From contig NZ_JACLAW010000008.1 of the NCBI RefSeq assembly GCF_014230315.1, forward strand, positions 124,001-188,000: a stretch of DNA of 64,000 bases, read 5' to 3'. The notes beneath the pieces are model-generated. The model searched no databases and was not told where the DNA came from. It worked only from the letters and a program-made list of their open reading frames with translations. Positions 37,948-45,996 of the stretch are shown piece by piece. The position numbers and the translations under genes are program-made. How positions within the stretch are numbered: the stretch's first letter is position 1; each line of letters opens with the position of its first letter. Source of the DNA: Novosphingobium flavum (lineage in GTDB: Bacteria; Pseudomonadota; Alphaproteobacteria; Sphingomonadales; Sphingomonadaceae).

Positions 37948-38493
37948 ATGAAGCTGATGGGCGTTTTGAGCGCGGTGATGGCCGTAACATTCGCAGCGGC
38001 GCCGGTGGCGGTGCACGCCGCCGAGGCGGAGCCGCGCAACCTTACCAAGGTCTTGCCGGGATCGCCGGAGGCCGAGCTGCTGGCCGCCGAGGATGCGCGG
38101 TTCGTGGCGCAGATCGCGCACGACGCCAGGACGGCGGGCAGCTATATGGCGGACGAGCTGATCTATACCCATGCGACGGGACGAGTGCAGACCAAAGCCG
38201 ACTACATGAAGGAGCTGGCGACCGGGAATACGCCGTGGCGCTCGATCGAGCCAGAGAGCCGGACGGTCTATGTCTCGGGCAATACCGGTTTTACCCATGC
38301 GACGATCTATACCCTGACCGGCGACCGCCGGATGACGGGGACTTACCTTGCCGCCTACGTCAAGCGGGACGGGCGCTGGCAGTTGCTGTTCTGGCAGACC
38401 TCGCAGGGTTACAATCCCAACGACAAGGGGCCGCCGCCGATGGCGCCGAACAAGATTCCGACCGACCTGCCGGTGCCGACCGTGGCGCATTGA
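37948..38493 (+). CDS. secreted NTF2-like (DUF4440-type) protein
   Basis: A 181-residue exported protein. ATG 37948 (MKLMGVLSAVMAVTFAAAP) follows GGAGAG and gives a signal peptide cleaved near residue 24 (HAA before EAEPRN). The mature part has the cone-like NTF2/SnoaL pattern: LAAEDARFVAQIAHDAR, MADELIYTHATG, QTKADYMKELATG, and a closing strand GTYLAAYVKRDGRWQLLFWQ. Members bind small molecules or have no known function. The C-terminal tail is Pro-rich. Confidence 0.78.
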   Translation: MKLMGVLSAVMAVTFAAAPVAVHAAEAEPRNLTKVLPGSPEAELLAAEDARFVAQIAHDARTAGSYMADELIYTHATGRVQTKADYMKELATGNTPWRSIEPESRTVYVSGNTGFTHATIYTLTGDRRMTGTYLAAYVKRDGRWQLLFWQTSQGYNPNDKGPPPMAPNKIPTDLPVPTVAH

Positions 38494-38520
38494 ACTAGGG
38501 GTTGATTTGCCCACCCCCGG

Positions 38521-38542
38521 CCCCTCCCGCCTGCGGGAGGGG
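38521..38542. repeat. CCCCTCCCGC hairpin repeat, copy 1
   Basis: CCCCTCCCGC (38521-38530) pairs perfectly with GCGGGAGGGG (38533-38542), flanked by CCACCCCCGG and AGTTAGGGGG. It lies between two convergent genes. The same sequence type recurs at 39943-39979, so it is a dispersed intergenic repeat that may also end transcription. Confidence 0.6.
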
Positions 38543-38576
38543 AGTTAGGGGGACGTGAGGCGCCGGGAAGGCGGGA

Positions 38577-39023
38577 TCAGTCTTTCTTGCGGTACTTGGT
38601 GTGGCAGGCCTTGCAGGTCTTGCCGAGGTCTGCGGCGGCGGCCTTGGTGGCGGCGAGGTCTCCGGCGGCGTGAGCGGCATCGAGCTTCGCTACGGCGCCG
38701 GTGAAGTTGTTCATGGCGGTGGAGAAGCCGGCGGGATCGGACCAGATCGCGGGGAGGGCCTCGGTCTTTTGCCCGGATTCGGGGCCGGAGCCGGCCGGGA
38801 ACAGGCTGGGCAGGACGGCGGCCTGGGCCTTGAGCGTGGCGATCGGTTCGGCGGCGGCGGCGAGATCCGGGGTGGGGGCCTCGAAGACCTTGCCCAGCGC
38901 CTTGTTGGCGGCGCCGACCTTTTCATAGGCGGCGTGGCGCTTGCCGGCCGGGGAATTGGGATCGACCCCGCTGCAGCCGGCCACGAGGGCGGCGAGCGAG
39001 AGGGCGGCGACGAGCTTGATCAT
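38577..39023 (-). CDS. c-type cytochrome (cytochrome c'/c556-like) lipoprotein
   Basis: A 148-residue periplasmic haem protein. ATG 39023 (MIKLVAALSLAALVAGCSG) gives a lipoprotein signal with lipobox LVAGC and C17 as lipid anchor. The single haem-binding motif CKACH is at residues 137-141, near the C-terminus, followed by TKYRKKD; this placement and the preceding helical bundle (AAGFS-like, FTGAVAKLDAAHAAGD) fit cytochrome c'/c556. A lipid anchor is uncommon in this family. Divergent from the exported methyltransferase-like gene; the 180 bases between could hold both promoters. Confidence 0.88.
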   Translation of the reverse strand: MIKLVAALSLAALVAGCSGVDPNSPAGKRHAAYEKVGAANKALGKVFEAPTPDLAAAAEPIATLKAQAAVLPSLFPAGSGPESGQKTEALPAIWSDPAGFSTAMNNFTGAVAKLDAAHAAGDLAATKAAAADLGKTCKACHTKYRKKD

Positions 39024-39203
39024 CGGGAATTCCTTGCGCGAGACGGACGGTGTTGGACAGCCAACGCACAAGATGGCCGCGCGTTTCGCGGGACTGGCCG
39101 GGGCAGCGGACAATTGATTACCAAATAGCCCCTCGCCAGCGCGGCGCGCTTGTGTGTAGCTTGGCGCGAGACCAGCCGCAGCTGTCACCCGGGGAGACCA
39201 GAG

Positions 39204-39923
39204 ATGCGCATGTTCCGATATTTTTCCGCCGCCGCCGTTTCACTTGCGCTGGTTTCGCCAGCCCTGGCCAAGCCGGCGCCGTTCATGACTGCGGCCGTGG
39301 CCGATGCCGGCCGTCCGGCCGAGGACAAGGCCCGCGACGAGGCGCGCAAGCCGCTCGACATGCTGGAATTCGCCGGCTTCCGCCCGGGGATGAAGGTGGG
39401 CGAGTTGCTGCCCGGAGCGGGCTATTTCACCCGGATCTTCGCCAAGGCGGTGGGGGCGAAGGGCAAGGTCTATGCCTATCTGCCGGCAGCGGCCCCAGCG
39501 CGGGCGACCGAGCGGATGGCGCCGCTGTTGGCGGCCTACAAGAATGTCGAGATGGTGAAGTATGACACCTTAACCGCGCCGGCGCCGCTCGACCTTGTCT
39601 GGACCAGCCAGAACTATCACGACCTGCACGGGCGGGGCGGCTCGCCGGCCAAGCTCAATGCCGAGATCTTCGCCGCGCTGAAGCCCGGCGGGATCTATAT
39701 TGTCGAGGATCACCGGGCCGCGTCGGGCACCTGGCTGGCCGACGTGGAGCGGCTGCACCGGATCGACGAGGCGGCGGTGATCGTGGAAGTGCAGAAGGCC
39801 GGCTTCGTGCTGGACGACGAGAGCCTCGCGCTGCGCCGGACGGACGACGACCACACCAAGAACCCGCGCGACATCCACGACAATTCGGATCAGTTCGTGC
39901 TCAAGTTCCGCAAGCCGAAGTAG
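39204..39923 (+). CDS. exported SAM-methyltransferase-like protein
   Basis: A 239-residue protein with an N-terminal signal peptide (MRMFRYFSAAAVSLALVSPA, cleavage near residue 22, ALA before KPAPF). The mature part resembles a class I methyltransferase: FAGFRPGMKVGELLPGAGYF (motif I region), DLVWTSQNYHDLHGRG, LKPGGIYIVEDHRAASG, and GFVLDDES. Homologues with signal peptides are known in proteobacteria as predicted methyltransferases, but SAM is not expected in the periplasm, so the true activity is unclear. ATG 39204 follows GGGGAG. Confidence 0.8.
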   Translation: MRMFRYFSAAAVSLALVSPALAKPAPFMTAAVADAGRPAEDKARDEARKPLDMLEFAGFRPGMKVGELLPGAGYFTRIFAKAVGAKGKVYAYLPAAAPARATERMAPLLAAYKNVEMVKYDTLTAPAPLDLVWTSQNYHDLHGRGGSPAKLNAEIFAALKPGGIYIVEDHRAASGTWLADVERLHRIDEAAVIVEVQKAGFVLDDESLALRRTDDDHTKNPRDIHDNSDQFVLKFRKPK

Positions 39924-39942
39924 GTTTCGCCAAGAAGGCCAC

Positions 39943-39979
39943 CCCTCTTCTCCCCTCCCGCTGCGGGCGGGGAAGAGGG
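39943..39979. repeat. CCCCTCCCGC hairpin repeat, copy 2
   Basis: CCCTCTTC (39943-39950) pairs with GAAGAGGG (39972-39979); inside it, TCCCCTCCCGCTGCGGGCGGGG forms the same kind of stem as at 38521-38542. It again lies between convergent genes. Confidence 0.55.
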
Positions 39980-40001
39980 AAGGGCGGCTTTCTACTTCTG
40001 G

Positions 40002-40511
40002 CTACTTCTGGCGGGTGAAGACCTGGCGGTTCTGCCAGTATGGCGTGGCCGCGGACCAGGCGATCATGGTGAAGGTCTGGCCGTCTTCCGAGACGGCATA
40101 GGTGGTGTATTCGGCGGGCTCGCCCTTGTCGTAGAACACGCGCATCAGCAGGCGCGGGGCGAGGGCGTGGTATTCGTACCCCTGCTCGGCCGCGTTGCCG
40201 CCCCAGGTCTGGCAGCCGGTGGGAACCTGGCAGGGCTGGCGCTTGCCGTCGGCCTTCATCGTCATCGAGCGCGAGGGCGCGGGCTGGGGCCACTGGGCAT
40301 AGACGTGGTTGACCGCGTGGTCGCCTTCGCGGGCGAAGACGAATGTGAAGGTGGGCGAGCGGACGATCTGCGGCTTGCCGGGGCCGAAGCGGTTCATCTC
40401 GGTGCGCGCGAGGTCGATCTGCCAGCGGCCGTAGAGCGCGCCGAGATCAGGGGCGGCAAGGGCCGGGGTGGCGATTGTGAGCGCCGTGCCGAGGATCAGG
40501 GCGCGGATCAC
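40002..40511 (-). CDS. secreted protein of unknown function, tandem paralogue 2
   Basis: A 169-residue exported protein starting with GTG 40511 (MIRALILGTALTIATPALAA; signal peptide about 19 residues). Its start overlaps the stop of the preceding gene (GTGA). The mature protein shares with that neighbour the sequence GRWxIDxARTxMxRxGP, a TFTFxF strand, the VYAxWPQxAPxRxM segment and ADGKxxPC followed by a second cysteine. The lipocalin-like spacing of strands suggests a small beta barrel. Unknown function. Confidence 0.72.
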   Translation of the reverse strand: MIRALILGTALTIATPALAAPDLGALYGRWQIDLARTEMNRFGPGKPQIVRSPTFTFVFAREGDHAVNHVYAQWPQPAPSRSMTMKADGKRQPCQVPTGCQTWGGNAAEQGYEYHALAPRLLMRVFYDKGEPAEYTTYAVSEDGQTFTMIAWSAATPYWQNRQVFTRQK

Positions 40512-41056
40512 GGCTGTTTTCCAAAGACCTGGATGTTCTGGTATTCGGGCGTGGCCGGGTCCCACGAGATCAGGGTCATGGTCTGGCCGTCGGCGGCGAC
40601 GGAGAGGGTGGAGATGTCGAACAGCTTGCCCTTGACGTAGAACAGGCGGGCGAGGGCGTGATTGTCCACCTGGTGCCAGGAATAGGTCTGGTCGGCCACG
40701 GTGCCGCCCGCGGTGAGGCAGGGATTGGGGCCGGGGCACGGGTAGGCCTTCCCATCGGCGATGAGCGGCATGGTGCGGGTGGGCGCGGTTTGCGGCCAGG
40801 CGGCATAGACGTTCATCGTGATCGCCTTGCGCCCCTGCAGGAATTCAAAGGTGAAGGTGGTGGCGCGCAGGATATTGTCGCCATTGGGGCCGTTTCGGCC
40901 CATCTTTGTGCGGGCGGGGTCGATCGTCCAGCGGCCGAGGAAGGCCGAAAGGTCGGCCTTTTGGGGGGCGGATTCGGCGGCCCGGGCCGGGAGCGCGAGG
41001 GCCAGCGGCGCCATGGCCAGGGAGGCGAGGGCGATGCGCGTGGGCAGCGAGAACAT
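40508..41056 (-). CDS. secreted protein of unknown function, tandem paralogue 1
   Basis: A 182-residue exported protein from ATG 41056 (MFSLPTRIALASLAMAPLAL; signal peptide cleaved near ARA before AESAPQ). It is a clear paralogue of the next gene downstream: GRWTIDPARTKMGRNGPNG, ATTFTFEFLQG, NVYAAWPQTAPTRTMPLIAD and a cysteine pair (YPCPGPNPC) align with it. The two overlap by 4 bases and must be co-expressed. No family recognised with certainty. Confidence 0.75.
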   Translation of the reverse strand: MFSLPTRIALASLAMAPLALALPARAAESAPQKADLSAFLGRWTIDPARTKMGRNGPNGDNILRATTFTFEFLQGRKAITMNVYAAWPQTAPTRTMPLIADGKAYPCPGPNPCLTAGGTVADQTYSWHQVDNHALARLFYVKGKLFDISTLSVAADGQTMTLISWDPATPEYQNIQVFGKQP

Positions 41057-41136
41057 GATCCTGAAACTCTCCCGTGGTCTTTGCCTCGGGCTGGATCAGG
41101 GGCGGCGGGGTGTCAATCGGCTGATAGTGGGACCGA

Positions 41137-42057
41137 TCACATAGAGCGGAAAGATGATCGCTTGCGCAGCCAGAGGATCGACCAGTCTCCGTTCACGAGG
41201 CGCGCGGCGAGGCGCAGCCCGGCGCGGCGACAGGCGGCGCGCACGCCAGCTTCCTGGGTTTCGAGCAGGCCGGCGAGCAGGAGGTGCCCGCCGGGGACGA
41301 GCGAGCCGCCGAAATCGGGGGCAAGGTCGATCAGCGGGCCGGCGAGGATGTTGGCGATGACGAGATCGTAGGGCCCGCGCGCTTCGAGCAGGGGATGCTC
41401 CATGCCCGCCGCGATCAGCATGGTCAGCTCGCCCGCGCCCGCGCCGATGGGCACGGCGTTGAGGGCGGCATTATCTTCGACCACGCCGGCGCAGACGCGG
41501 TCGATATCGGACGCCGTGCCGAGGGCGCGGGGCCACAGGGCGCGCGCGGCGAAGGCGAGCAGGCCGGTGCCGGTGCCGATATCGGCGTAGTTGCGGATGA
41601 CGATGCCCTGCCGCTTCATGTGGGTGAGCATGGCGAGGCAGCCGGCGGTGGTGGCGTGCTGGCCGGTGCCGAAGGCTTGGCTGGCGGGAATGACGAAATC
41701 GCGCAGGCCCGGTTCGGCGAGCGCCGGATATTCGGGCGTGTGGACGTGGAACATGCCGGCGCGGATCGGGGCGACGTTGTACTGGCTGAGGGTGAGCCAG
41801 TCGGTTTCGGGCAGCTCCTCAATTTCCATCGCGGGCGCGCCATCGGCGAAGAGCGCGGCGAGGGCAGCCTTGTCGGCCTTGCTCGGTTTGCGCGGGAACC
41901 AGGCTTCGAGGCGCCAGTCGTCGGGCCGGTGTTCGGCCAGTTCGCTGCCGGAGATGACGATCTCCGGGTCCCAGTCGAAGGCGTCCTCATGGGCGATGAG
42001 AGCGGCCTCGATCACGGGGCGCGGGGCGAGGAGGGTGATCTTCCAGCTGGCTGACAT
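41137..42057 (-). CDS. prmA: ribosomal protein L11 methyltransferase
   Basis: Methylates lysines of ribosomal protein L11 using SAM. The 306-residue protein has an N-terminal substrate-recognition domain (about 1-110) and a Rossmann methyltransferase domain with AFGTGQHATT, YADIGTGTGLLAFAA (motif I) and DLVIANILAGPLIDLAP (motif IV, NxL/P-type). Start ATG 42057. The C-terminal part of the gene runs close to the secreted paralogue pair (80-base gap). Confidence 0.92.
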   Translation of the reverse strand: MSASWKITLLAPRPVIEAALIAHEDAFDWDPEIVISGSELAEHRPDDWRLEAWFPRKPSKADKAALAALFADGAPAMEIEELPETDWLTLSQYNVAPIRAGMFHVHTPEYPALAEPGLRDFVIPASQAFGTGQHATTAGCLAMLTHMKRQGIVIRNYADIGTGTGLLAFAARALWPRALGTASDIDRVCAGVVEDNAALNAVPIGAGAGELTMLIAAGMEHPLLEARGPYDLVIANILAGPLIDLAPDFGGSLVPGGHLLLAGLLETQEAGVRAACRRAGLRLAARLVNGDWSILWLRKRSSFRSM

Positions 42058-42096
42058 GGCCCGGGCCTTACGCGCGGGCGGGGCTTTGGGGAAGGG

Positions 42097-43017
42097 TTAC
42101 TTCCCGGCGCGGGTTTCGCTCTCAAGGAGGTCGTTCAGGCGCTTTTCGGCCGCGGCGGCGTAAGCGCGGCAGGCGCCGGGTTCGGCCAGCGGTTTGAGGC
42201 CGGAGAGACGGGCGAACATGTCGCTGGCGGCGGGATGCGGGGTGAGGAGCACGCCGCAGGGGCGGGCGGCGACTTGCGCGAAGGTCTGGCGGAAACGGGC
42301 GATCAGCGCGGGGTGGTCGCTCATCCGGTACGTGCCCAGCGCCAGCGCGGAGATCGAATCGACATAGTCGAAGCGGCGGCAGACAGGGCCCGCGCAGGAA
42401 CGCCAGGTCCAGCTGGTCGAGCCCGCCGTGTGTCCGGTCGTGGCCGAAGCGGTGAAGGTGAGGCCAGGCAGGGCGACGGTTTCTGCGTCGGCCACGATGC
42501 GGTCGACACGGACCGGGGCGAAACCTTCGATCCGCTGGGCCTGCGGGTCGGCCGGATCGACCTTGCCGCTGGTCAGGACCGGGACGGCGGCGGCGCGGGC
42601 GATGACGCGGGCGCCGGTGGCGCGGACCATGTCGGCAAGGCCGCCGACATGATCGAAGTGTTCGTGACTGGTGAGAATCCAGCGGACCTCGCGCGGGTTG
42701 AAGCCGAGGGCGCGGATATTGGCGAGGATCGCGGGGGCGGCCTCGTGAGTCGCGGCGTCTATCAGAACATGGCCGCGCGGCGAGGTGACGAGCAGGACGG
42801 TGACGGTGCAGGTGCCGACATACCAGACATTGCCGAAGATCCGCGCGGGCCGGGAAGGGTCGGAGAAGGACTCCTTGCCTTTGCACTGGGCGGCGATCCG
42901 CTGGAATCCGGCCTTGTCGGGGCCGCCGGGGCCGAATCCGGCGAAGGATGGCTGGGCCGGCGCGGGCGAGGCGAGGGCCGCGGCGGCGGCGAGCAGGGCA
43001 AGGCGGCGCAATATCAT
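42097..43017 (-). CDS. subclass B3 metallo-beta-lactamase
   Basis: A 306-residue secreted zinc hydrolase. Signal peptide (about 1-21, ending APA before QPSFAG). All B3 zinc ligands are in place: HEHFDH (residues 118-123, giving H, H, D, H), H196 in TTGHTAGS and H261 in LTPHPAAS. The GNVWYVGTCTVTVLLVTSPRG strand pair and SISALALG-like serine region are also typical of B3 enzymes such as those of environmental sphingomonads. Predicted to hydrolyse penicillins, cephalosporins and possibly carbapenems in the periplasm; the real spectrum is not visible from sequence. It lies just upstream of prmA on the same strand, with a 39-base gap, and no mobile element is near. Confidence 0.9.
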   Translation of the reverse strand: MILRRLALLAAAAALASPAPAQPSFAGFGPGGPDKAGFQRIAAQCKGKESFSDPSRPARIFGNVWYVGTCTVTVLLVTSPRGHVLIDAATHEAAPAILANIRALGFNPREVRWILTSHEHFDHVGGLADMVRATGARVIARAAAVPVLTSGKVDPADPQAQRIEGFAPVRVDRIVADAETVALPGLTFTASATTGHTAGSTSWTWRSCAGPVCRRFDYVDSISALALGTYRMSDHPALIARFRQTFAQVAARPCGVLLTPHPAASDMFARLSGLKPLAEPGACRAYAAAAEKRLNDLLESETRAGK

Positions 43018-43123
43018 GGGAACAGGCTAGCCGACGACCCGCGGGCCGTCATGTCCGGCGGCGCGTCAATACCGCAAAAGGCGAAATGGCCTGCGATGTG
43101 ATCAATTCCGGCGTCGCTCGCGC

Positions 43124-43151
43124 TTGCACGACAGCGCGTTTTGACTAAGGG
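43124..43151 (+). promoter_or_regulatory. putative promoter of sdhCDA
   Basis: TTGCAC (43124-43129), 16 bases, TAAGGG (43146-43151), about 55 bases before sdhC. A second TTGACT (43141) overlaps the spacer end. The same TAAGGG box occurs before the Fo ATP synthase operon. Confidence 0.3.
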
Positions 43152-43206
43152 GAGACGCGCGGAGGGCTTCGCTCGCCGTGTTCCGGCGCTTGGGCCGGGC
43201 AATTTC

Positions 43207-43629
43207 ATGGGGATTTTCGCGAAGATGGCCAGTGCTAACAAGGTTGGCGCCCGCAACCGTCCGCTTTCGCCGCACCTGCAGATCTGGCGCTGGGGCCCGG
43301 CGATGCTGGTTTCGATCCTGCACCGGGTGACCGGCGGCGGGCTTTCGGTGGTCGGCCTTGCCGTTCTGCTGTGGTGGCTCGGCGCGCTCGCCTCGGGCCC
43401 GGCGGCCTATGCGACGTTCAGCGCCGTGATGGGCGCCTGGTACGGCAAGGTCGTGCTGGTCGGTCTGACCTGGGCCTTCTTCCAGCACCTTTGCACCGGC
43501 CTGCGCCACTTCGTGCTCGACATGGGCGCCGGTTACGAACTCGAATCGAACGCCCGCTGGTCGGTGCTGACGATCGTGATCTCGGTCGTGCTCACCGCAG
43601 GCGTCTGGGCCTGCATCCTCGCTCGCTAA
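43207..43629 (+). CDS. sdhC: succinate dehydrogenase cytochrome b556 subunit
   Basis: Membrane anchor subunit of complex II that helps bind haem b and ubiquinone. The protein (140 residues from ATG 43207; ATG 43225 is also possible) contains the family signature RPLSPHLQIWRWGPAMLVSILHR (first block) with a conserved serine and arginine near the quinone site, three hydrophobic segments, and the haem-ligand histidine region GLRHFVLDMG. sdhD follows after 12 bases. Confidence 0.95.
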   Translation: MGIFAKMASANKVGARNRPLSPHLQIWRWGPAMLVSILHRVTGGGLSVVGLAVLLWWLGALASGPAAYATFSAVMGAWYGKVVLVGLTWAFFQHLCTGLRHFVLDMGAGYELESNARWSVLTIVISVVLTAGVWACILAR

Positions 43630-43641
43630 GGGATTAGACCC

Positions 43642-44022
43642 ATGGGTAACGGAACCTCGATCGGCCGGGTGCGCGGCCTCGGTTCGGCGCACAGCGGCGC
43701 CTCGAACTGGCTGCAGGAACGCCTCACCGGCATCGCGAGCCTTGTCGTCTCGCTCTATCTCCTGTTCTCGCTGCTGATGATGCCGAGCATCAATTACCTG
43801 ACCGTGCGGGCCTGGCTGGTCCACCCGCTGCCGGCCACGGCCATGGTGCTCTTCGTCATCGTCAACTTCTGGCATGCCCGCTCGGGCCTGCTGGTGGTGA
43901 TCGAGGACTACGTCCACGAGGCGGGCAGCGCATTCGCCGCCCGCGCCGCGCTGAACTTCGTCGCCTTTGGCGGCGCTGCCTTCGGCATCCTGACCACGGT
44001 TCGCCTTGCGCTCGGAGCCTGA
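43642..44022 (+). CDS. sdhD: succinate dehydrogenase hydrophobic membrane anchor subunit
   Basis: Second membrane subunit of complex II: 126 residues, three hydrophobic segments, with [23 protein letters not shown] at the start and [19 protein letters not shown] containing the haem-ligand histidine and conserved aspartate/tyrosine. The order sdhC-sdhD-sdhA is standard; sdhA begins 1 base after the stop. Confidence 0.94.
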   Translation: MGNGTSIGRVRGLGSAHSGASNWLQERLTGIASLVVSLYLLFSLLMMPSINYLTVRAWLVHPLPATAMVLFVIVNFWHARSGLLVVIEDYVHEAGSAFAARAALNFVAFGGAAFGILTTVRLALGA

Positions 44023-44023
44023 C

Positions 44024-45832
44024 ATGACCGGTCCTGCCTACAAGATCATCGACCACACCTATGATACCGTGGTCGTCGGCGCCGGCGGCTCGGGCCTGCG
44101 CGCGACCATGGGTTCGGCCGAAGCGGGCCTCAAGACGGCCTGCATCACCAAGGTCTTCCCGACCCGCTCGCACACCGTGGCGGCCCAGGGCGGCATTGCC
44201 GCTTCGCTGTGCAACAACACGCCGGACCACTGGACCTGGCACATGTTCGATACCGTCAAGGGTTCGGACTGGCTGGGCGACCAGGACGCGATCGAGTACA
44301 TGGTGCGCGAGGCGCCCCAGGCGGTTTACGAGCTGGAGCACGCGGGCGTGCCCTTCAGCCGCAATGCCGACGGCACGATCTACCAGCGCCCCTTCGGCGG
44401 CCACATGCAGAACATGGGCGAAGGCCCGCCGGTGCAGCGCACCTGCGCCGCGGCCGACCGTACCGGCCACGCCATGCTTCACGCGCTCTACCAGCAGAGC
44501 CTGAAGTACGACGCGGACTTCTTCATCGAATATTTCGCGATCGACCTGATCATGGAGAACGGCGTTTGCCGCGGCGTGATCGCGATCTGCCTCGATGACG
44601 GTTCGATCCACCGCTTCAAGAGCCATGCCGTGGTTCTGGCGACCGGCGGCTATGGCCGCTGCTACTACACCGCGACCTCGGCCCATACCTGCACCGGCGA
44701 CGGCGGCGGCATGGTGCTGCGCGCGGGCCTGCCGCTGCAGGACATGGAATTCGTCCAGTTCCACCCGACCGGGATCTACGGCGCGGGCGTGCTCATCACC
44801 GAGGGCGCGCGCGGCGAAGGCGGCTACCTGACCAACTCCGAGGGTGAGCGCTTCATGGAGCGCTATGCGCCTTCCGCGAAGGACCTTGCCAGCCGCGACG
44901 TCGTTTCGCGTTCGATGGCCATGGAAATCCGCGAAGGCCGGGGCGTGGGTCCGCACAAGGACCACATCTACCTGCACCTCGATCACATCGATCCCAAGGT
45001 GCTGGGCGAGCGCCTCCCGGGGATCACCGAGAGCGGCAAGATCTTTGCCGGTGTCGACCTGACCCGCCAGCCGCTGCCGGTCGTGCCGACCGTGCACTAC
45101 AACATGGGCGGCATTCCGACCAACTATCACGGCGAAGTCGTCACGATCGGCGCTGACGGGAACCCGGAAACGGTTGTCCCCGGCCTGTTCGCGGTGGGCG
45201 AGGCGGCCTGTGTTTCGGTCCACGGCGCAAACCGCCTTGGCTCGAACTCGCTGATCGACCTCGTGGTCTTCGGCCGCGCGGCCGGGCATCGCCTCAAGGA
45301 AATCGTCAAGCCGGGATCGGCTCACAACGAGCTGCCGAAGGATTCGGCGGATCTCGCGCTGACCCGCCTCGACCACTTCCGCAATGCGAAGGGCTCTTCG
45401 CCGACGGCGGAAATCCGCACCGAGATGCAGCGCACGATGAGCCTTCACGCCGCCGTGTTCCGCACCGACGAGCTGATGGCCGAGGGCAAGGACAAGCTCG
45501 CCAAGACATACGAGCGGATGCAGGACGTTGGCGTGACCGACCGTTCGCTGATCTGGAACTCGGACCTGATCGAGACGCTGGAGCTGGACAACCTGATTTC
45601 GCAGGCCTCGGTCACGCTCCACGGCGCGCACAACCGCAAGGAAAGCCGCGGCGCCCATGCGCACGAGGATTTCCCCGATCGCAACGACGGCGAGTGGATG
45701 AAGCACACCGCCGCCTGGTTCGAAGGCTGGGGCGGCAAGGGCGGCGAGATCAAGATCGACTATCGCCCGGTCCACGAATTCACGCTGACCGACGACGTTT
45801 CGTACATCAAGCCGAAGAAGCGGGTGTACTGA
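44024..45832 (+). CDS. sdhA: succinate dehydrogenase flavoprotein subunit
   Basis: Catalytic subunit of complex II oxidising succinate to fumarate and carrying covalent FAD. The 602-residue protein begins after ATG 44024 with [15 protein letters not shown] (FAD binding) and SHTVAAQGG, where H50 is the covalent FAD ligand. The active-site region [18 protein letters not shown] and the C-terminal [14 protein letters not shown] block are conserved. An early reading from 44006 overlaps sdhD. No sdhB follows in this window; a strong terminator comes 27 bases later. Confidence 0.98.
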   Translation: MTGPAYKIIDHTYDTVVVGAGGSGLRATMGSAEAGLKTACITKVFPTRSHTVAAQGGIAASLCNNTPDHWTWHMFDTVKGSDWLGDQDAIEYMVREAPQAVYELEHAGVPFSRNADGTIYQRPFGGHMQNMGEGPPVQRTCAAADRTGHAMLHALYQQSLKYDADFFIEYFAIDLIMENGVCRGVIAICLDDGSIHRFKSHAVVLATGGYGRCYYTATSAHTCTGDGGGMVLRAGLPLQDMEFVQFHPTGIYGAGVLITEGARGEGGYLTNSEGERFMERYAPSAKDLASRDVVSRSMAMEIREGRGVGPHKDHIYLHLDHIDPKVLGERLPGITESGKIFAGVDLTRQPLPVVPTVHYNMGGIPTNYHGEVVTIGADGNPETVVPGLFAVGEAACVSVHGANRLGSNSLIDLVVFGRAAGHRLKEIVKPGSAHNELPKDSADLALTRLDHFRNAKGSSPTAEIRTEMQRTMSLHAAVFRTDELMAEGKDKLAKTYERMQDVGVTDRSLIWNSDLIETLELDNLISQASVTLHGAHNRKESRGAHAHEDFPDRNDGEWMKHTAAWFEGWGGKGGEIKIDYRPVHEFTLTDDVSYIKPKKRVY

Positions 45833-45858
45833 GGCGGCGGATCAGCCGGACAGACAGG

Positions 45859-45887
45859 AGGCCGGGGCAGCGATGCCCCGGCCTTTT
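45859..45887 (+). terminator. Rho-independent terminator after sdhA
   Basis: AGGCCGGGGCA (45859-45869) pairs with TGCCCCGGCCT (45874-45884), loop GCGA, followed by TTT. It closes the sdhCDA operon without sdhB. Confidence 0.85.
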
Positions 45888-45996
45888 GCTTTGGAGGCGT
45901 TGGGTTCGGGCTCGTGAACCGCAGGTCCGGCGTTGCCGAGCCCGCCCCGCTGCGACTGACCTCGCCTGCGGCCCGGCAATTCCTCTGGAGCGGGCT

